This document shows, piece after piece, positions 33,438-41,335 of a DNA stretch of 64,000 nucleotides. The notes beneath the pieces were generated by a model. It was not told where the DNA came from, searched no databases, and saw nothing but the letters and a program-made list of their open reading frames with translations. A program made the position numbers and the translations under genes. The first letter of the stretch is position 1. Each line of letters opens with the position of its first letter. Source of the DNA: Chitinophaga sp. 180180018-3. Lineage in GTDB: Bacteria; Bacteroidota; Bacteroidia; Chitinophagales; Chitinophagaceae. Where the stretch lies: NCBI RefSeq assembly GCF_037893185.1, contig NZ_CP140772.1, positions 3,410,001 through 3,474,000 on the forward strand. The letters run 5' to 3'.

Positions 33438-34103
33438 CTACAGGGGATTGGCCTGTACCTCGTATTGAAAAATATCCTTGTTACCCAACAAATACTCGTC
33501 CAGTTGCTGCATCTTGTTGCGCGGACCGCGGACGGTGTAATTTACTTCTATGATATCATCTTTCCTGACTATCATCATTTTTCGATACTTCAGCTGAAAT
33601 CCCTGTAGGATATTTTCGACATCAGTATGTGGAAATTTTTCTTCATGAAAGTAAATAGTGTACTGGCGTTTATCATTAAAAGAAGAAATCCATTTCTCGG
33701 TATATTCCATCAGGATCAATATCACCAACGCGCTTGCCAATGCAGCAGCTGCCAGCCAGTACTGGCTCATACCTATAGCCATCCCGAGGGCAGCGGCGAT
33801 CCAGATGGAAGCGGCTGTTGTGATCCCATCGATAGTGAAATCTCCTTTGAAAATAACGCCGGCGCCAATGAACCCCACGCCTGTAAGTATATTGGAGGCG
33901 ATACGATCCGGGGAGCCGGGGAATCCCATTTCAGCGGAGAGTATGGTAAATACCGTGCTGCTTACACATATTAGGGTCATAGTACGCATACCGGCGGGCT
34001 TGCGTTTGTATTCACGCTCTACCCCAAGTATGGCGCCTGCTACCAGCGAAATAAGTATTTTGAGCAGCTGGTCTTCCTGTATAATCTGCAGTATATGCTT
34101 CAT
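33438..34103 (-). CDS. mgtC: MgtC/SapB family membrane protein
   Basis: A 221-residue protein from the ATG at 34103 (MKHILQIIQEDQLLK). The N-terminal half carries the MgtC signature (KILISLVAGAILGVEREYKRKPAGMRTMTLICVSS when read through the first two helices; ASNILTGVGFIGAGVIF), with four to five membrane helices. The C-terminal cytoplasmic part (about 135-221) is ACT-like. MgtC proteins affect Mg2+ limitation responses, ATP synthase or transport; no direct transport activity is established. An upstream Met at 34142 is rejected because a -7 box at 34124-34131 lies between the two. Confidence 0.9.
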   Translation of the reverse strand: MKHILQIIQEDQLLKILISLVAGAILGVEREYKRKPAGMRTMTLICVSSTVFTILSAEMGFPGSPDRIASNILTGVGFIGAGVIFKGDFTIDGITTAASIWIAAALGMAIGMSQYWLAAAALASALVILILMEYTEKWISSFNDKRQYTIYFHEEKFPHTDVENILQGFQLKYRKMMIVRKDDIIEVNYTVRGPRNKMQQLDEYLLGNKDIFQYEVQANPL

Positions 34104-34123
34104 ATATCGAAAATATCTTCCTA

Positions 34124-34131
34124 CAAATGTA
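34124..34131 (-). promoter_or_regulatory. Bacteroidota -7 box for mgtC operon
   Basis: The minus strand reads TACATTTG, an exact TAnnTTTG match, predicting transcription from about 34117 and a short leader to the ATG at 34103. It would drive mgtC, DUF763 and nfi. Confidence 0.5.
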
Positions 34132-34199
34132 AGTGTTGGCATAATTCTTTCCTCAGGTAAAAAATAACCCAGGTATTTTTTACATAAAGATTATTTGTG

Positions 34200-34397
34200 A
34201 TGCAACCCATTATTTACAAAAGCTGTATCGTGTTATGTGTGACAGGGATTCTTTGTTTGTTCCTGTTTGCCTGTAATAGTTCCAGGGAAGCCAGCCGGAA
34301 AGCCGATTCTGCTGCCGTGGCCATGCCTAAGGTCGACAGTGTGAGTGTGGTACCGGTAGACAGTCCCAGGACCCGGAGAGATACCCTGCACCCATAA
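34200..34397 (+). CDS. Small lipoprotein of unknown function
   Basis: A 65-residue protein with a hydrophobic signal (IVLCVTGILCLFLF) ending in the lipobox LFAC, then a short Ser/Ala/Val/Pro-rich polar tail with several Arg and Asp (DSVSVVPVDSPRTRRDTLHP). Only about 37 residues follow the acylated Cys. No family is recognised. It is divergent from mgtC and precedes the ABC exporter by 138 bp. Small lipoproteins of this kind are frequent in Bacteroidota envelopes; the lipobox is the main support for its being real. Confidence 0.6.
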   Translation: MQPIIYKSCIVLCVTGILCLFLFACNSSREASRKADSAAVAMPKVDSVSVVPVDSPRTRRDTLHP

Positions 34398-34477
34398 TTT
34401 TGAAAATGAACAGAAAACACCCCAAAATGAACAGCCTAAAGAGGCGGTGTGGTATGTTTTATCCCTGTTTTTTACAA

Positions 34478-34485
34478 TATATTTG
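34478..34485 (+). promoter_or_regulatory. Bacteroidota -7 box for the ABC exporter
   Basis: TATATTTG, an exact -7 match, 50 bp before the ATG at 34536. It places the start of transcription near 34492, downstream of the alternative upstream start at 34449. Confidence 0.55.
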
Positions 34486-34535
34486 GAGTTGTTACGTCTA
34501 CCTCAGTAATACAGACTATTAAAGACTATATCCGA

Positions 34536-36308
34536 ATGCAAAACGACACTACAGCCCCGGCGCAGAAACAACCCATTACCAGGGCGTCATTGAAGAAAAC
34601 ATTCCGCCTGTTCCGTTATGTAAAACCTTACTGGCCGCAATTTTCGCTTGGACTTTTATTCCTGTTGATCTCGAGTCTTGCGGGTCTTGCATTTCCGCAA
34701 TTATTAGGTGACCTGGTAAATCCACAGAGCAACAGCAGTTTATTCAAAGGAATGAATAAAGCAGGTGTGTTGCTGGTGGCGGTATTGATAGGTCAGGCTA
34801 TCTTTTCATTTTTCCGTACTGTATTATTTGTTAATGTAACAGAGAAGACACTGGCCACCTTACGGCAAACGATCTATAATCACCTGATCAAATTGCCGAT
34901 GAAATTTTTCCTGGAAAGGAGAGTAGGAGAGTTAAGCAGCCGTATTTCATCGGATATTTCGCTGCTGCAGGAAACGTTTACCACCACGCTGGCGGAGTTC
35001 ATCCGGCAGATGATCATTATTGTAGGAGGAGTCGTAATTCTGCTGATCACATCGCCCGGGCTTACTGCTTTTATGCTGGCTATTTTGCCGGTGATGATGG
35101 TAGCAGCGGTGGTCTTCGGCAAGTTTATCCGGCGTTTTTCGAAGGAAGTACAGGAGCAGGTAGCTGCATCGAATACGGTGGTGGAAGAAACACTGCAGGG
35201 CATCCTCAATGTGAAGGCCTTTGCCAATGAGTTTTTTGAAATAGCACGCTACCGGCAACGCACCAACGAAGCAGCCCGTATTGGAATGAAGAGTGGCAAA
35301 TACCGGGGTGCTTTTTCATCTTTCGTTATCATGGGTATTTTCGGGGCGCTGGTAGCGGTGATCTGGAGAGGAGTGGCGATGGGAATGCCCACTTCTTCGT
35401 TGTTATCTTTCGTACTTTATTCTCTCTTCATAGGCGGCTCCATTGCCGGGCTGGCGGAGGTATACACGAACCTGCAGAAAAGTATAGGGGCTACTGAGCA
35501 CCTGTTGGAAATACTGGATGAACCTGCGGAAGATATTAATCCCGTTACGGCAATATCTCCGGAAAATCATCTCGAAGGACAGATCAGTTTCCGCGATGTA
35601 TCTTTCCATTATCCGTCGAGGCCCGACCTGACCATTATGAACAATATATCATTCGATGTATATGCAGATCAGAAAGTAGCATTGGTGGGGCCGAGCGGCG
35701 CCGGGAAAAGTACAGTGGTATCATTACTGTTACGCCTATACGATCCGGTAGCAGGGCATATCTTTTTTGATGGAAAAGATAGTGCTGCATTTCCATTGTC
35801 GGAGCTACGCTCGCAGATGGCCGTAGTGCCGCAGGATGTATTTCTGTTTGGTGGAACGATTGCTGAAAATATTGCCTATGGCAAGCCGGGAGCAACTGCG
35901 GAAGAAATGGAAGCCGCAGCAAGGCAGGCCAACGCCTGGGAATTTATCCAGCGTTTTCCGGCAGGTATGGACACCGTGGTTGGAGAAAGGGGGATACAGC
36001 TGTCGGGCGGCCAGCGTCAGCGCATCGCCATTGCCAGGGCGGTATTGAAAAATCCACGTATCCTGATATTGGATGAAGCTACATCGGCGCTGGATTCTGA
36101 ATCAGAGAAACTGGTACAGGATGCACTCGACAAACTGATGGAAGGCCGGACCTCTATTGTAATAGCGCATCGCCTTTCTACTATCAGGGAAGCTGATAAA
36201 ATAATTGTGCTCGACAAAGGTCATATCATAGAAGAAGGTACGCATGGCGAATTGATAGAGCAGGATGGATTGTACCGTACACTTAGTGAAATGCAGTTTA
36301 GCAGCTAG
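34536..36308 (+). CDS. ABC exporter (fused permease and ATPase, MsbA/LmrA-like)
   Basis: A 590-residue half-transporter. The N-terminal domain has six membrane helices (about 30-320) with PMKFFLERRVGELSSRISSD as the intracellular coupling region. The ATPase domain shows Walker A GPSGAGKST, Q-loop VVPQDVFLFGGT, signature LSGGQRQRIAIAR, Walker B ILILDEATSALD and the H-loop VIAHRLSTI. It dimerises to export lipids, peptides or drugs; the substrate cannot be assigned. ATG 34536 (MQNDTTAPAQ) fits the -7 box. It is convergent with the thioesterase gene, 3 bp apart, with no terminator between. Confidence 0.92.
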   Translation: MQNDTTAPAQKQPITRASLKKTFRLFRYVKPYWPQFSLGLLFLLISSLAGLAFPQLLGDLVNPQSNSSLFKGMNKAGVLLVAVLIGQAIFSFFRTVLFVNVTEKTLATLRQTIYNHLIKLPMKFFLERRVGELSSRISSDISLLQETFTTTLAEFIRQMIIIVGGVVILLITSPGLTAFMLAILPVMMVAAVVFGKFIRRFSKEVQEQVAASNTVVEETLQGILNVKAFANEFFEIARYRQRTNEAARIGMKSGKYRGAFSSFVIMGIFGALVAVIWRGVAMGMPTSSLLSFVLYSLFIGGSIAGLAEVYTNLQKSIGATEHLLEILDEPAEDINPVTAISPENHLEGQISFRDVSFHYPSRPDLTIMNNISFDVYADQKVALVGPSGAGKSTVVSLLLRLYDPVAGHIFFDGKDSAAFPLSELRSQMAVVPQDVFLFGGTIAENIAYGKPGATAEEMEAAARQANAWEFIQRFPAGMDTVVGERGIQLSGGQRQRIAIARAVLKNPRILILDEATSALDSESEKLVQDALDKLMEGRTSIVIAHRLSTIREADKIIVLDKGHIIEEGTHGELIEQDGLYRTLSEMQFSS

Positions 36309-36311
36309 TGG

Positions 36312-36785
36312 CTACATATACGGCTTCATTTCTTCGTCGATATCCTTTCTAAGGTCCATTAGTTTTTTTGCATATAGCTCCATATTAATCTCTTCATCGG
36401 TGTGAGGCGTCCATTTGGGTACTGGTATCGTTTTGCCGGTATCATCAACCGCAGCAAATACCATTACGCAGTGGGTGGTTTTATTTTTTTGCTGTTGTCG
36501 CGGACTGCCTGCAAATACATCTATAGAGATGTGCATGCTGGTGTTCCCCGTGTAAATGATCTTTGCATTGATTTCCACGAGGTCGCCGATAGCGATGGGC
36601 TTAAAAAAGCGAATGCCCCCCACATAAACTGTTACAGCATATTGCCCGCTCCAGTTGGCGGCGCAGGTATATCCGGCCTGATCGATCCATTTCATTACGG
36701 AGCCACCGTGAACTTTTCCTCCGAAATTCACATCGGAGGGCTCGGCGAGAAAGCGAAGGGTGATGGTGTGGTAGATAGAGTCCAT
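36312..36785 (-). CDS. Acyl-CoA thioesterase, hotdog fold
   Basis: A 157-residue single-hotdog thioesterase of the YciA/BFIT class: RFLAEPSDVNFGGKVHGGSVMKW when read across the active-site Asn/Asp region, IDQAGYTCAANWSGQYAVTVYV along the hotdog helix and strand, and IAIGDLVEINAKIIYTGNTSM. It hydrolyses acyl-CoA thioesters in the cytosol; chain-length preference is unknown. The start is unambiguous. A long palindrome begins 14 bp upstream of its start codon, which puts the palindrome in the leader or promoter zone. Confidence 0.9.
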   Translation of the reverse strand: MDSIYHTITLRFLAEPSDVNFGGKVHGGSVMKWIDQAGYTCAANWSGQYAVTVYVGGIRFFKPIAIGDLVEINAKIIYTGNTSMHISIDVFAGSPRQQQKNKTTHCVMVFAAVDDTGKTIPVPKWTPHTDEEINMELYAKKLMDLRKDIDEEMKPYM

Positions 36786-36978
36786 GAGATAAAATTACGA
36801 ATTACGAATTAGGAATTACGAATTATAAGCGGAGATCTTGGCGAATAATATCAATTAAATATATTCACTCGCTAAGATCTCCGCTTATAATTCGTAATTC
36901 CTAATTCTATAGTGTCCGGGGAAAATTTAAGAGATCTTAGCCTAACGATTCGGGGCTTAACAAAATAGGGAATGAGTG

Positions 36979-37041
36979 CCCTGAGAATTGAATATTTGCC
37001 TAAATCGGCAATTATGTATTTCAAATATTCAATTCTCAGGG
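36979..37041 (-). terminator. Transposase terminator inside the IS
   Basis: Perfect 20-bp arms, CCCTGAGAATTGAATATTTG (36979-36998) and its complement (37022-37041), lie 26 bp after the transposase stop. It should end the transposase mRNA and block readthrough out of the element. Confidence 0.75.
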
Positions 37042-37066
37042 TGCCTCTAAAAAGTAAGCCCCTTTT

Positions 37067-38299
37067 CTAAGGAGAGAATAATTTCAGTTGTATAAAGTCT
37101 GCATCTTTATTATTACAAAGAAGTGCTTTCTCCGGTTCGGTTAGAAATTTAATTAGGAGAATGTATGTGGAGAGGTGGAGTCTTAGAAAACCTGCCAGGT
37201 TGCTAAACGACCACATTCTGCAGCCCAGTTGCTTTAATTGATCTTTCACAATCTTTATAAGCAGATCTTTTATTAAAGCGCACCATACCTGTATACTAAT
37301 GGCATTCTCATTGTCTCCCAGAAAATTACTTAATTGAGAGGTCTGCTTAATTCTTTTGAATAGCAGTTCTATATCCCATCTCTGTTTGTACAATCTCCTA
37401 ATGGTAGAACAAGCGTAGGTCTGATTGTTAGTGAGTAAGTGCACCTTCTTTTGGGTCTTTTTATCATAAATACTAATGACTCTGGCCTGCTGCACCGGAC
37501 TTTTTTTACAGGTCTTTGGGTTGCCAAGTCGGATGATCCAGTCTTTTAAAATTCCATTCTTTTTATCAGCCGATGTTATTTTTTTGCGCTCAAGTACCTT
37601 TATTTTCATCCCTTTAGTAACCCTGGAGATCCAGGTAATATCATTTTGGGTCCAGTCTTTCATTACCGTGTAATTTACATAAGCTCGATCCATGGCAATT
37701 ATGGAGCCTGGCTCCAGGGGCAGCTTCTGCATAAATTTCCTGTCACTACAAGCGGCCTCTGTCAGTACAGTAAAGCAGGGTAACTCATCTTTGGCTCGCA
37801 TCAGCACATGAGCTTTAACACCTCCTTTTTTCCTGCCATTTAACCCTTTTACACCCGCACCCTTCATCACAGTTGAAAACAGACTAATTGTTGTTGAATC
37901 CACTATAAATAATCTATCATGCAACCTGTTTCTTGTTCGGCTGTCCGGGCAATGTTGTGGATAATGGTGTTGGTATAGTAAATGATAGAGTTGGCTGAAA
38001 AAATCTACAGGGCGGTTCCTGTTGGCATCTGAAATAGTACTACGGCGAGGTGTTTTTTTAAGGCCTAGATGATTAAGCCGATGCTCATTAGCCAATAGCC
38101 CGGTAACTAGCTCTCTAAGAGAACTACACTGATGAAAGCTGCTGAATAGCATGGTTACCAAATGGTCAAAGGCCTTAAATTGCTTGTAATAGCTGTCTGC
38201 ATTAGTCTCCCTGGCCGCTTTATCGATTAAAGTGGCGGGCACAAAAGAAAGTAACTGATTAAAAATCGGCTGTCCGGAAAAAAATCTACTTTTGCTCAT
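37067..38299 (-). CDS. IS4-family transposase (DUF4372 N-terminal type)
   Basis: A 410-residue DDE transposase. The N-terminal region (MSKSRFFSGQPIFNQLLSF) is of the DUF4372 type. The catalytic Asp residues are in LFIVDSTTISLF and IIAMDRAYVNY, and the Glu lies in the IS4 signature YKQRWDIELLFKRIK, which fits Y-x2-R-x3-E-x6-K exactly. The frame is intact, so it is probably active. It would cut and paste the element bounded by the CTATAGTGTCC repeats. Its base use is more AT-rich than the neighbours, in keeping with recent transfer. Confidence 0.95.
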   Translation of the reverse strand: MSKSRFFSGQPIFNQLLSFVPATLIDKAARETNADSYYKQFKAFDHLVTMLFSSFHQCSSLRELVTGLLANEHRLNHLGLKKTPRRSTISDANRNRPVDFFSQLYHLLYQHHYPQHCPDSRTRNRLHDRLFIVDSTTISLFSTVMKGAGVKGLNGRKKGGVKAHVLMRAKDELPCFTVLTEAACSDRKFMQKLPLEPGSIIAMDRAYVNYTVMKDWTQNDITWISRVTKGMKIKVLERKKITSADKKNGILKDWIIRLGNPKTCKKSPVQQARVISIYDKKTQKKVHLLTNNQTYACSTIRRLYKQRWDIELLFKRIKQTSQLSNFLGDNENAISIQVWCALIKDLLIKIVKDQLKQLGCRMWSFSNLAGFLRLHLSTYILLIKFLTEPEKALLCNNKDADFIQLKLFSP

Positions 38300-38336
38300 A
38301 ATGGTAAGTTGTAGTGTGGTAACTTAAACTTACTAA

Positions 38337-38363
38337 AAAAGGAGGCCACATCGGCCTCCTTTT
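38337..38363 (-). terminator. Inward-facing terminator at the IS upstream end
   Basis: AAAAGGAGGCC (38337-38347) pairs with GGCCTCCTTTT (38353-38363). On the minus strand the stem is followed by a run of T, so it would stop transcription entering from the TonB-receptor gene before it reaches the transposase, insulating the element. Confidence 0.75.
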
Positions 38364-38420
38364 ATTTATCCTTACCTGTATTTTCCCCGGACACTATAGA
38401 TTCCTAATTCGTAATTCTTT

Positions 38421-40913
38421 TTAATAGCTATCTCCGTTCATATCTCCTCCACCATTATCCTTCGACTTGTTGCTCTTACGTTTGAAGAGGTTCGAATCCA
38501 GCTTTCCGAAGCGCCAGGTGGCGTTTAACCGAAGTTCGCGGGTCAGGCGTTTGCGGTAAAATTCCTGTTCGGAATAGGTGGTATTGGTATAGCTAAGGTT
38601 ACGATCGGTGTTGAAGATATCGTTAATGCCGAGGGAAATGGAGAGGGCTTTATTTTTGAGCATATCTTTTTTGATAGCTGCATCGGCCGACCATTTAGGC
38701 TCCCGTACTCCCTGCGGGAGGATTTGTTTTGATTCATATTCGGCGCTCACCTGGAAGGTAAGATTCCAGGGAAGTTTGGTGTTGCTGTTCAATTTTCCGA
38801 ACCAGGTAAAGCCCTGGTTAGAGAGACTGCTGCCATTGCTGGAAGCGTCGATCTTTGTTTGTGCGAAATTGGCGTTGGCAGTGATATCCCAGATCTTAGT
38901 CAGCTGACCTCTGACGGTGACTTCCGCACCGTAGGAGTTGCGGGTGCTCGCATTGATAGGATAAGTGAGTACCACTTTCTGTGGCTGCCCGTTCAGCACG
39001 AGGGTGGTGTCGGCATAGAAATCCGTAATAGCGTTGTCGGTATTACGGTAATATAAAGATACCAGCACATTGTATTTATGAGCAATGTCTTTCAGATATG
39101 ATAACTCAAAGGAGTTGGTGAATTCGGGCTTCAGGCCGGGATTACCGGTGTTGGCGCTTTGACCGCTGTAATCGATAGTAGGCAGCAGGTCGCGGAACCA
39201 GGGCCGGCGTATACGGCGACTGTAGTTCAGCTGCAGTTCATGATCGCCTTTGAATTTTTGGGAGAGAAAAACACTGGGAAAGAAGTTCACCGGGTAGTTG
39301 ACTTTGTACGATGCCTTCTGACCCAAGCGGGTTTCTCCATCGTAGTTCGATTGCTCTGCCCTTAAACCTACCTGGTAGCCGAAGTTATTGATGCCGCCGG
39401 TATAGCTGGCATAAGCGGCGTTGATCTGCTCACTGTAGTGGTAACTGTTAGATAGTGATGAGTCCAGGATAAAATCGCCGGACGGGTAGCTCTGGCCGAA
39501 TGTATTGGTGTAGCTGTCGAATTTGCGGGTATTGCTGCGCAGTCCCATTTCGAGCTTGGATTTTTCATTGAACGGTTTTACATAGTCTACCTGGGCAGTC
39601 AGGTAAGTAGTGGTTCCTTTTCCGCTACCATTACGCAGCTGTGGCTTTTTCGGATCATAGATCGGTTTGCCGGAGGGATCAAAGTATTGCAGGGAAAAGT
39701 CGGAGCCATTGTCGCCGGTGGCATAGTTATAGGTGAAGTCGGCAGTCAGCTCTTCACCTTCTGTGGCAAAAGTATGCTTATAGCCCAGCTGCGTGGTATA
39801 GTTGCGGAAACCATTGAGTGTATTATCGATGCCGGTGCCGTAGCGAACTTTCTGCTGATGTGCATCCAGTTCATTTACCACCTGCGTATTGTATTTATTG
39901 AAATTACCGCCGGTCAGGTTTTCCGAGAGGCTAATGGTATTGCGGTTGTCCATGAACCAGTCGAACCCAATGCGACCAGTTTGGAATTTACGATAGAAGT
40001 CGCCGTCTTCCAGTTGTTCCGTATAATTAGTGGTATCGGCGCCCAGGTTTTTCCGGAACAGCCTGCTCGTCATCGGCGACTTGCGGTTACGCATGTTATA
40101 GTTGATGAAGAAATTGAATTTCTCTTGTCGCAGGTTAAAATCGATACCAGCGTTGGTACTTCCTAGAGAAGAGGCGCCGGCATTGATCACGCCGTTGATA
40201 CCTGCTTTCTTGTTTTTCTTCAGCACAATATTCAGGATCCCGCTCATACCTTCTGCATCATATTTAGCGGAAGGGTTGGTGATGACTTCGATATTCTGGA
40301 TGGCATCCGCAGGGATCTGATCCAGGGTGAGGGTAGAAGGACGGCCATCTATAAAAATGGTAGGAGTCCCGTTACGCACAGTTACATTGCCGTCGATGTC
40401 CACATTCACGGAAGGAACCTGTTTCAGCACATCAGTAGCAGTACCACCAATACTGGAAAGGTTTTTTTCTACATTAAACACTCTCTTGTCGATGGCCATG
40501 GTAAAGGCTGGTTTTTCGCCAACTACATTCACGGCGCTGAGCGACTTCACATTAGGTTTAAGCTTCACGTTCCCGATATCGATACTACCGGATTTGCCCG
40601 ACAGTGCTGCATTCCGGTATACGGTTTCGTACCCGATAAAGTTGATCCGGAGTATATACTTATTAAGAGGAATGTTTTCGAAACTGAAATCGCCGTTTGG
40701 TTTAGAGAGCATCCCGGTTTGCACAGATGAATCCGGTCGCAGCAGCGCCACAGATGCATACTCAATAGGTTTATTGCTTTGCGCGTCCAGCAGTTTCCCA
40801 TATATAGTGCCGGCGGCGGCGCCCGGAGCTTTGCCGCCTCCCGGTTGTTGTGCCACAGCAGCGATACAAAATAATAAGAGCCAGCCTGTAATTAGCGATA
40901 CAATTCTTCTCAT
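38421..40913 (-). CDS. TonB-dependent-receptor-like outer-membrane beta-barrel protein
   Basis: An 830-residue outer-membrane protein with signal peptide MRRIVSLITGWLLLFCIAAVAQQ (an upstream Met at 40928 would add five residues). Residues about 35-120 form a carboxypeptidase-regulatory-like domain (GTIYGKLLDAQSNKPIEYASV). A plug-like domain follows (IGGTATDVLKQVPSVNVDIDG, TIFIDGRPSTL, AIQNIEVITNPSAKYDAEGM), then a barrel of the OMP_b-brl_3 class. No SusD partner is adjacent, so it is not a SusCD polysaccharide pair; the ligand is unknown. The C-terminus is Lys/Asp/Gly-rich. The gene ends 22 bp from the IS. Confidence 0.9.
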   Translation of the reverse strand: MRRIVSLITGWLLLFCIAAVAQQPGGGKAPGAAAGTIYGKLLDAQSNKPIEYASVALLRPDSSVQTGMLSKPNGDFSFENIPLNKYILRINFIGYETVYRNAALSGKSGSIDIGNVKLKPNVKSLSAVNVVGEKPAFTMAIDKRVFNVEKNLSSIGGTATDVLKQVPSVNVDIDGNVTVRNGTPTIFIDGRPSTLTLDQIPADAIQNIEVITNPSAKYDAEGMSGILNIVLKKNKKAGINGVINAGASSLGSTNAGIDFNLRQEKFNFFINYNMRNRKSPMTSRLFRKNLGADTTNYTEQLEDGDFYRKFQTGRIGFDWFMDNRNTISLSENLTGGNFNKYNTQVVNELDAHQQKVRYGTGIDNTLNGFRNYTTQLGYKHTFATEGEELTADFTYNYATGDNGSDFSLQYFDPSGKPIYDPKKPQLRNGSGKGTTTYLTAQVDYVKPFNEKSKLEMGLRSNTRKFDSYTNTFGQSYPSGDFILDSSLSNSYHYSEQINAAYASYTGGINNFGYQVGLRAEQSNYDGETRLGQKASYKVNYPVNFFPSVFLSQKFKGDHELQLNYSRRIRRPWFRDLLPTIDYSGQSANTGNPGLKPEFTNSFELSYLKDIAHKYNVLVSLYYRNTDNAITDFYADTTLVLNGQPQKVVLTYPINASTRNSYGAEVTVRGQLTKIWDITANANFAQTKIDASSNGSSLSNQGFTWFGKLNSNTKLPWNLTFQVSAEYESKQILPQGVREPKWSADAAIKKDMLKNKALSISLGINDIFNTDRNLSYTNTTYSEQEFYRKRLTRELRLNATWRFGKLDSNLFKRKSNKSKDNGGGDMNGDSY

Positions 40914-41335
40914 AATAGCTTCCAACAATTTATTTATAGCGCCGTAAAATTAGTTTTTATGAATGAGGAATGGCCATTTTTTGGGATGAAAGGACTGTGT
41001 AAAAACCTCTACAGTACAGCGTTTTAACTACAGAATTGCGCAGGATTCTTTGTGGTAGCCGGTTGTAGGAACGCAAGCCGGCCCGGGCCACGACTGTTAA
41101 ATAGTGTTAAAGGTGTTAGCAGAGTTTTTGGCCTTTAGTTTTTAGTCTTCAGAAAATGCAGTGGAGATGATGTTGTGATCTCCGCCACATTTTCTGAAGA
41201 CTAAGAGCTATAGGCTCTTTTCCTTACATCAAATTTTGCGTATAAAAAAGTGGTCTTCATAAGTTTATCTTTTCCATTGTAACGGAGAGCTACGTATCTT
41301 TACAGCCCGCTGATGCGTTATTTTAATTTTTTTAT
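40914..41335. other. Divergent intergenic region with a palindrome
   Basis: About 420 bp between the receptor gene and the DUF695 gene with no credible coding frame. It holds the imperfect palindrome at 41144-41202 and should contain both promoters. TATCTTTA at 41295-41302 is a weak -7-like box for the plus-strand gene. The receptor promoter was not recognised. Confidence 0.4.
41144..41202. repeat. Imperfect palindrome in a divergent intergenic region
   Basis: Arms 41144-41168 and 41178-41202 (AGTCTTCAGAAAATG... and its complement) pair over 25 bp with three mismatches. The inner stem contains GTGGAGAT/ATCTCCGCC. It lies between two diverging genes, where a terminator makes little sense, so a repeat-element origin is more likely. 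Outside it are CTTTAGTTTTTAG and CTAAGAGCTATAG words resembling those at 22510-22610. Confidence 0.6.

Larger units (their letters stand above)
36907..38399 (-). mobile_element. IS4-family insertion sequence, complete, 1493 bp
   Basis: The element is bounded by 20-bp perfect terminal inverted repeats beginning CTATAGTGTCCGGGG (36907-36926 and 38380-38399) and flanked by a 10-bp direct repeat ATTCCTAATT (36897-36906 and 38400-38409), the expected target duplication for IS4-type elements (9-12 bp). It holds one intact transposase gene and a hairpin near each end. The perfect ends, intact gene and intact target repeat suggest a recent insertion. The flanking DNA is itself repetitive, but the reconstructed palindrome confirms the boundaries. 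Confidence 0.92.
36799..38417. repeat. Long palindrome split by the insertion sequence (family member 2)
   Basis: The left arm 36799-36839 is perfectly complementary to a right arm made of 36866-36906 sequence near the IS plus CGTAATTC at 38410-38417 beyond it. If the IS and one target copy are removed, the two arms are 41 bp with no mismatch. The flank word GAATTAGGAATTAC and the core GCGGAGATCTTGGCGAATAAT-like segment (36829-36849) are shared with the elements at 8266 and 50535. A run of five T follows 38417. The element was therefore present before the IS arrived. Confidence 0.85.

Noticed and set aside
36790..36906. Repeated GAATTACG words considered as a CRISPR or tandem array
   Set aside because: The copies are inverted arms of one hairpin, with no regular spacers; there are no cas genes in the window.
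38488..38500. GGTTCGAATCC, resembling a tRNA T-arm
   Set aside because: It lies in the coding part of the receptor gene and has no matching acceptor, anticodon or D stems around it.
40327..40947. 206-codon open frame antisense to the receptor gene 5' region
   Set aside because: It covers the receptor's signal peptide and plug-like domain, which are well supported; no domain in the antisense product.
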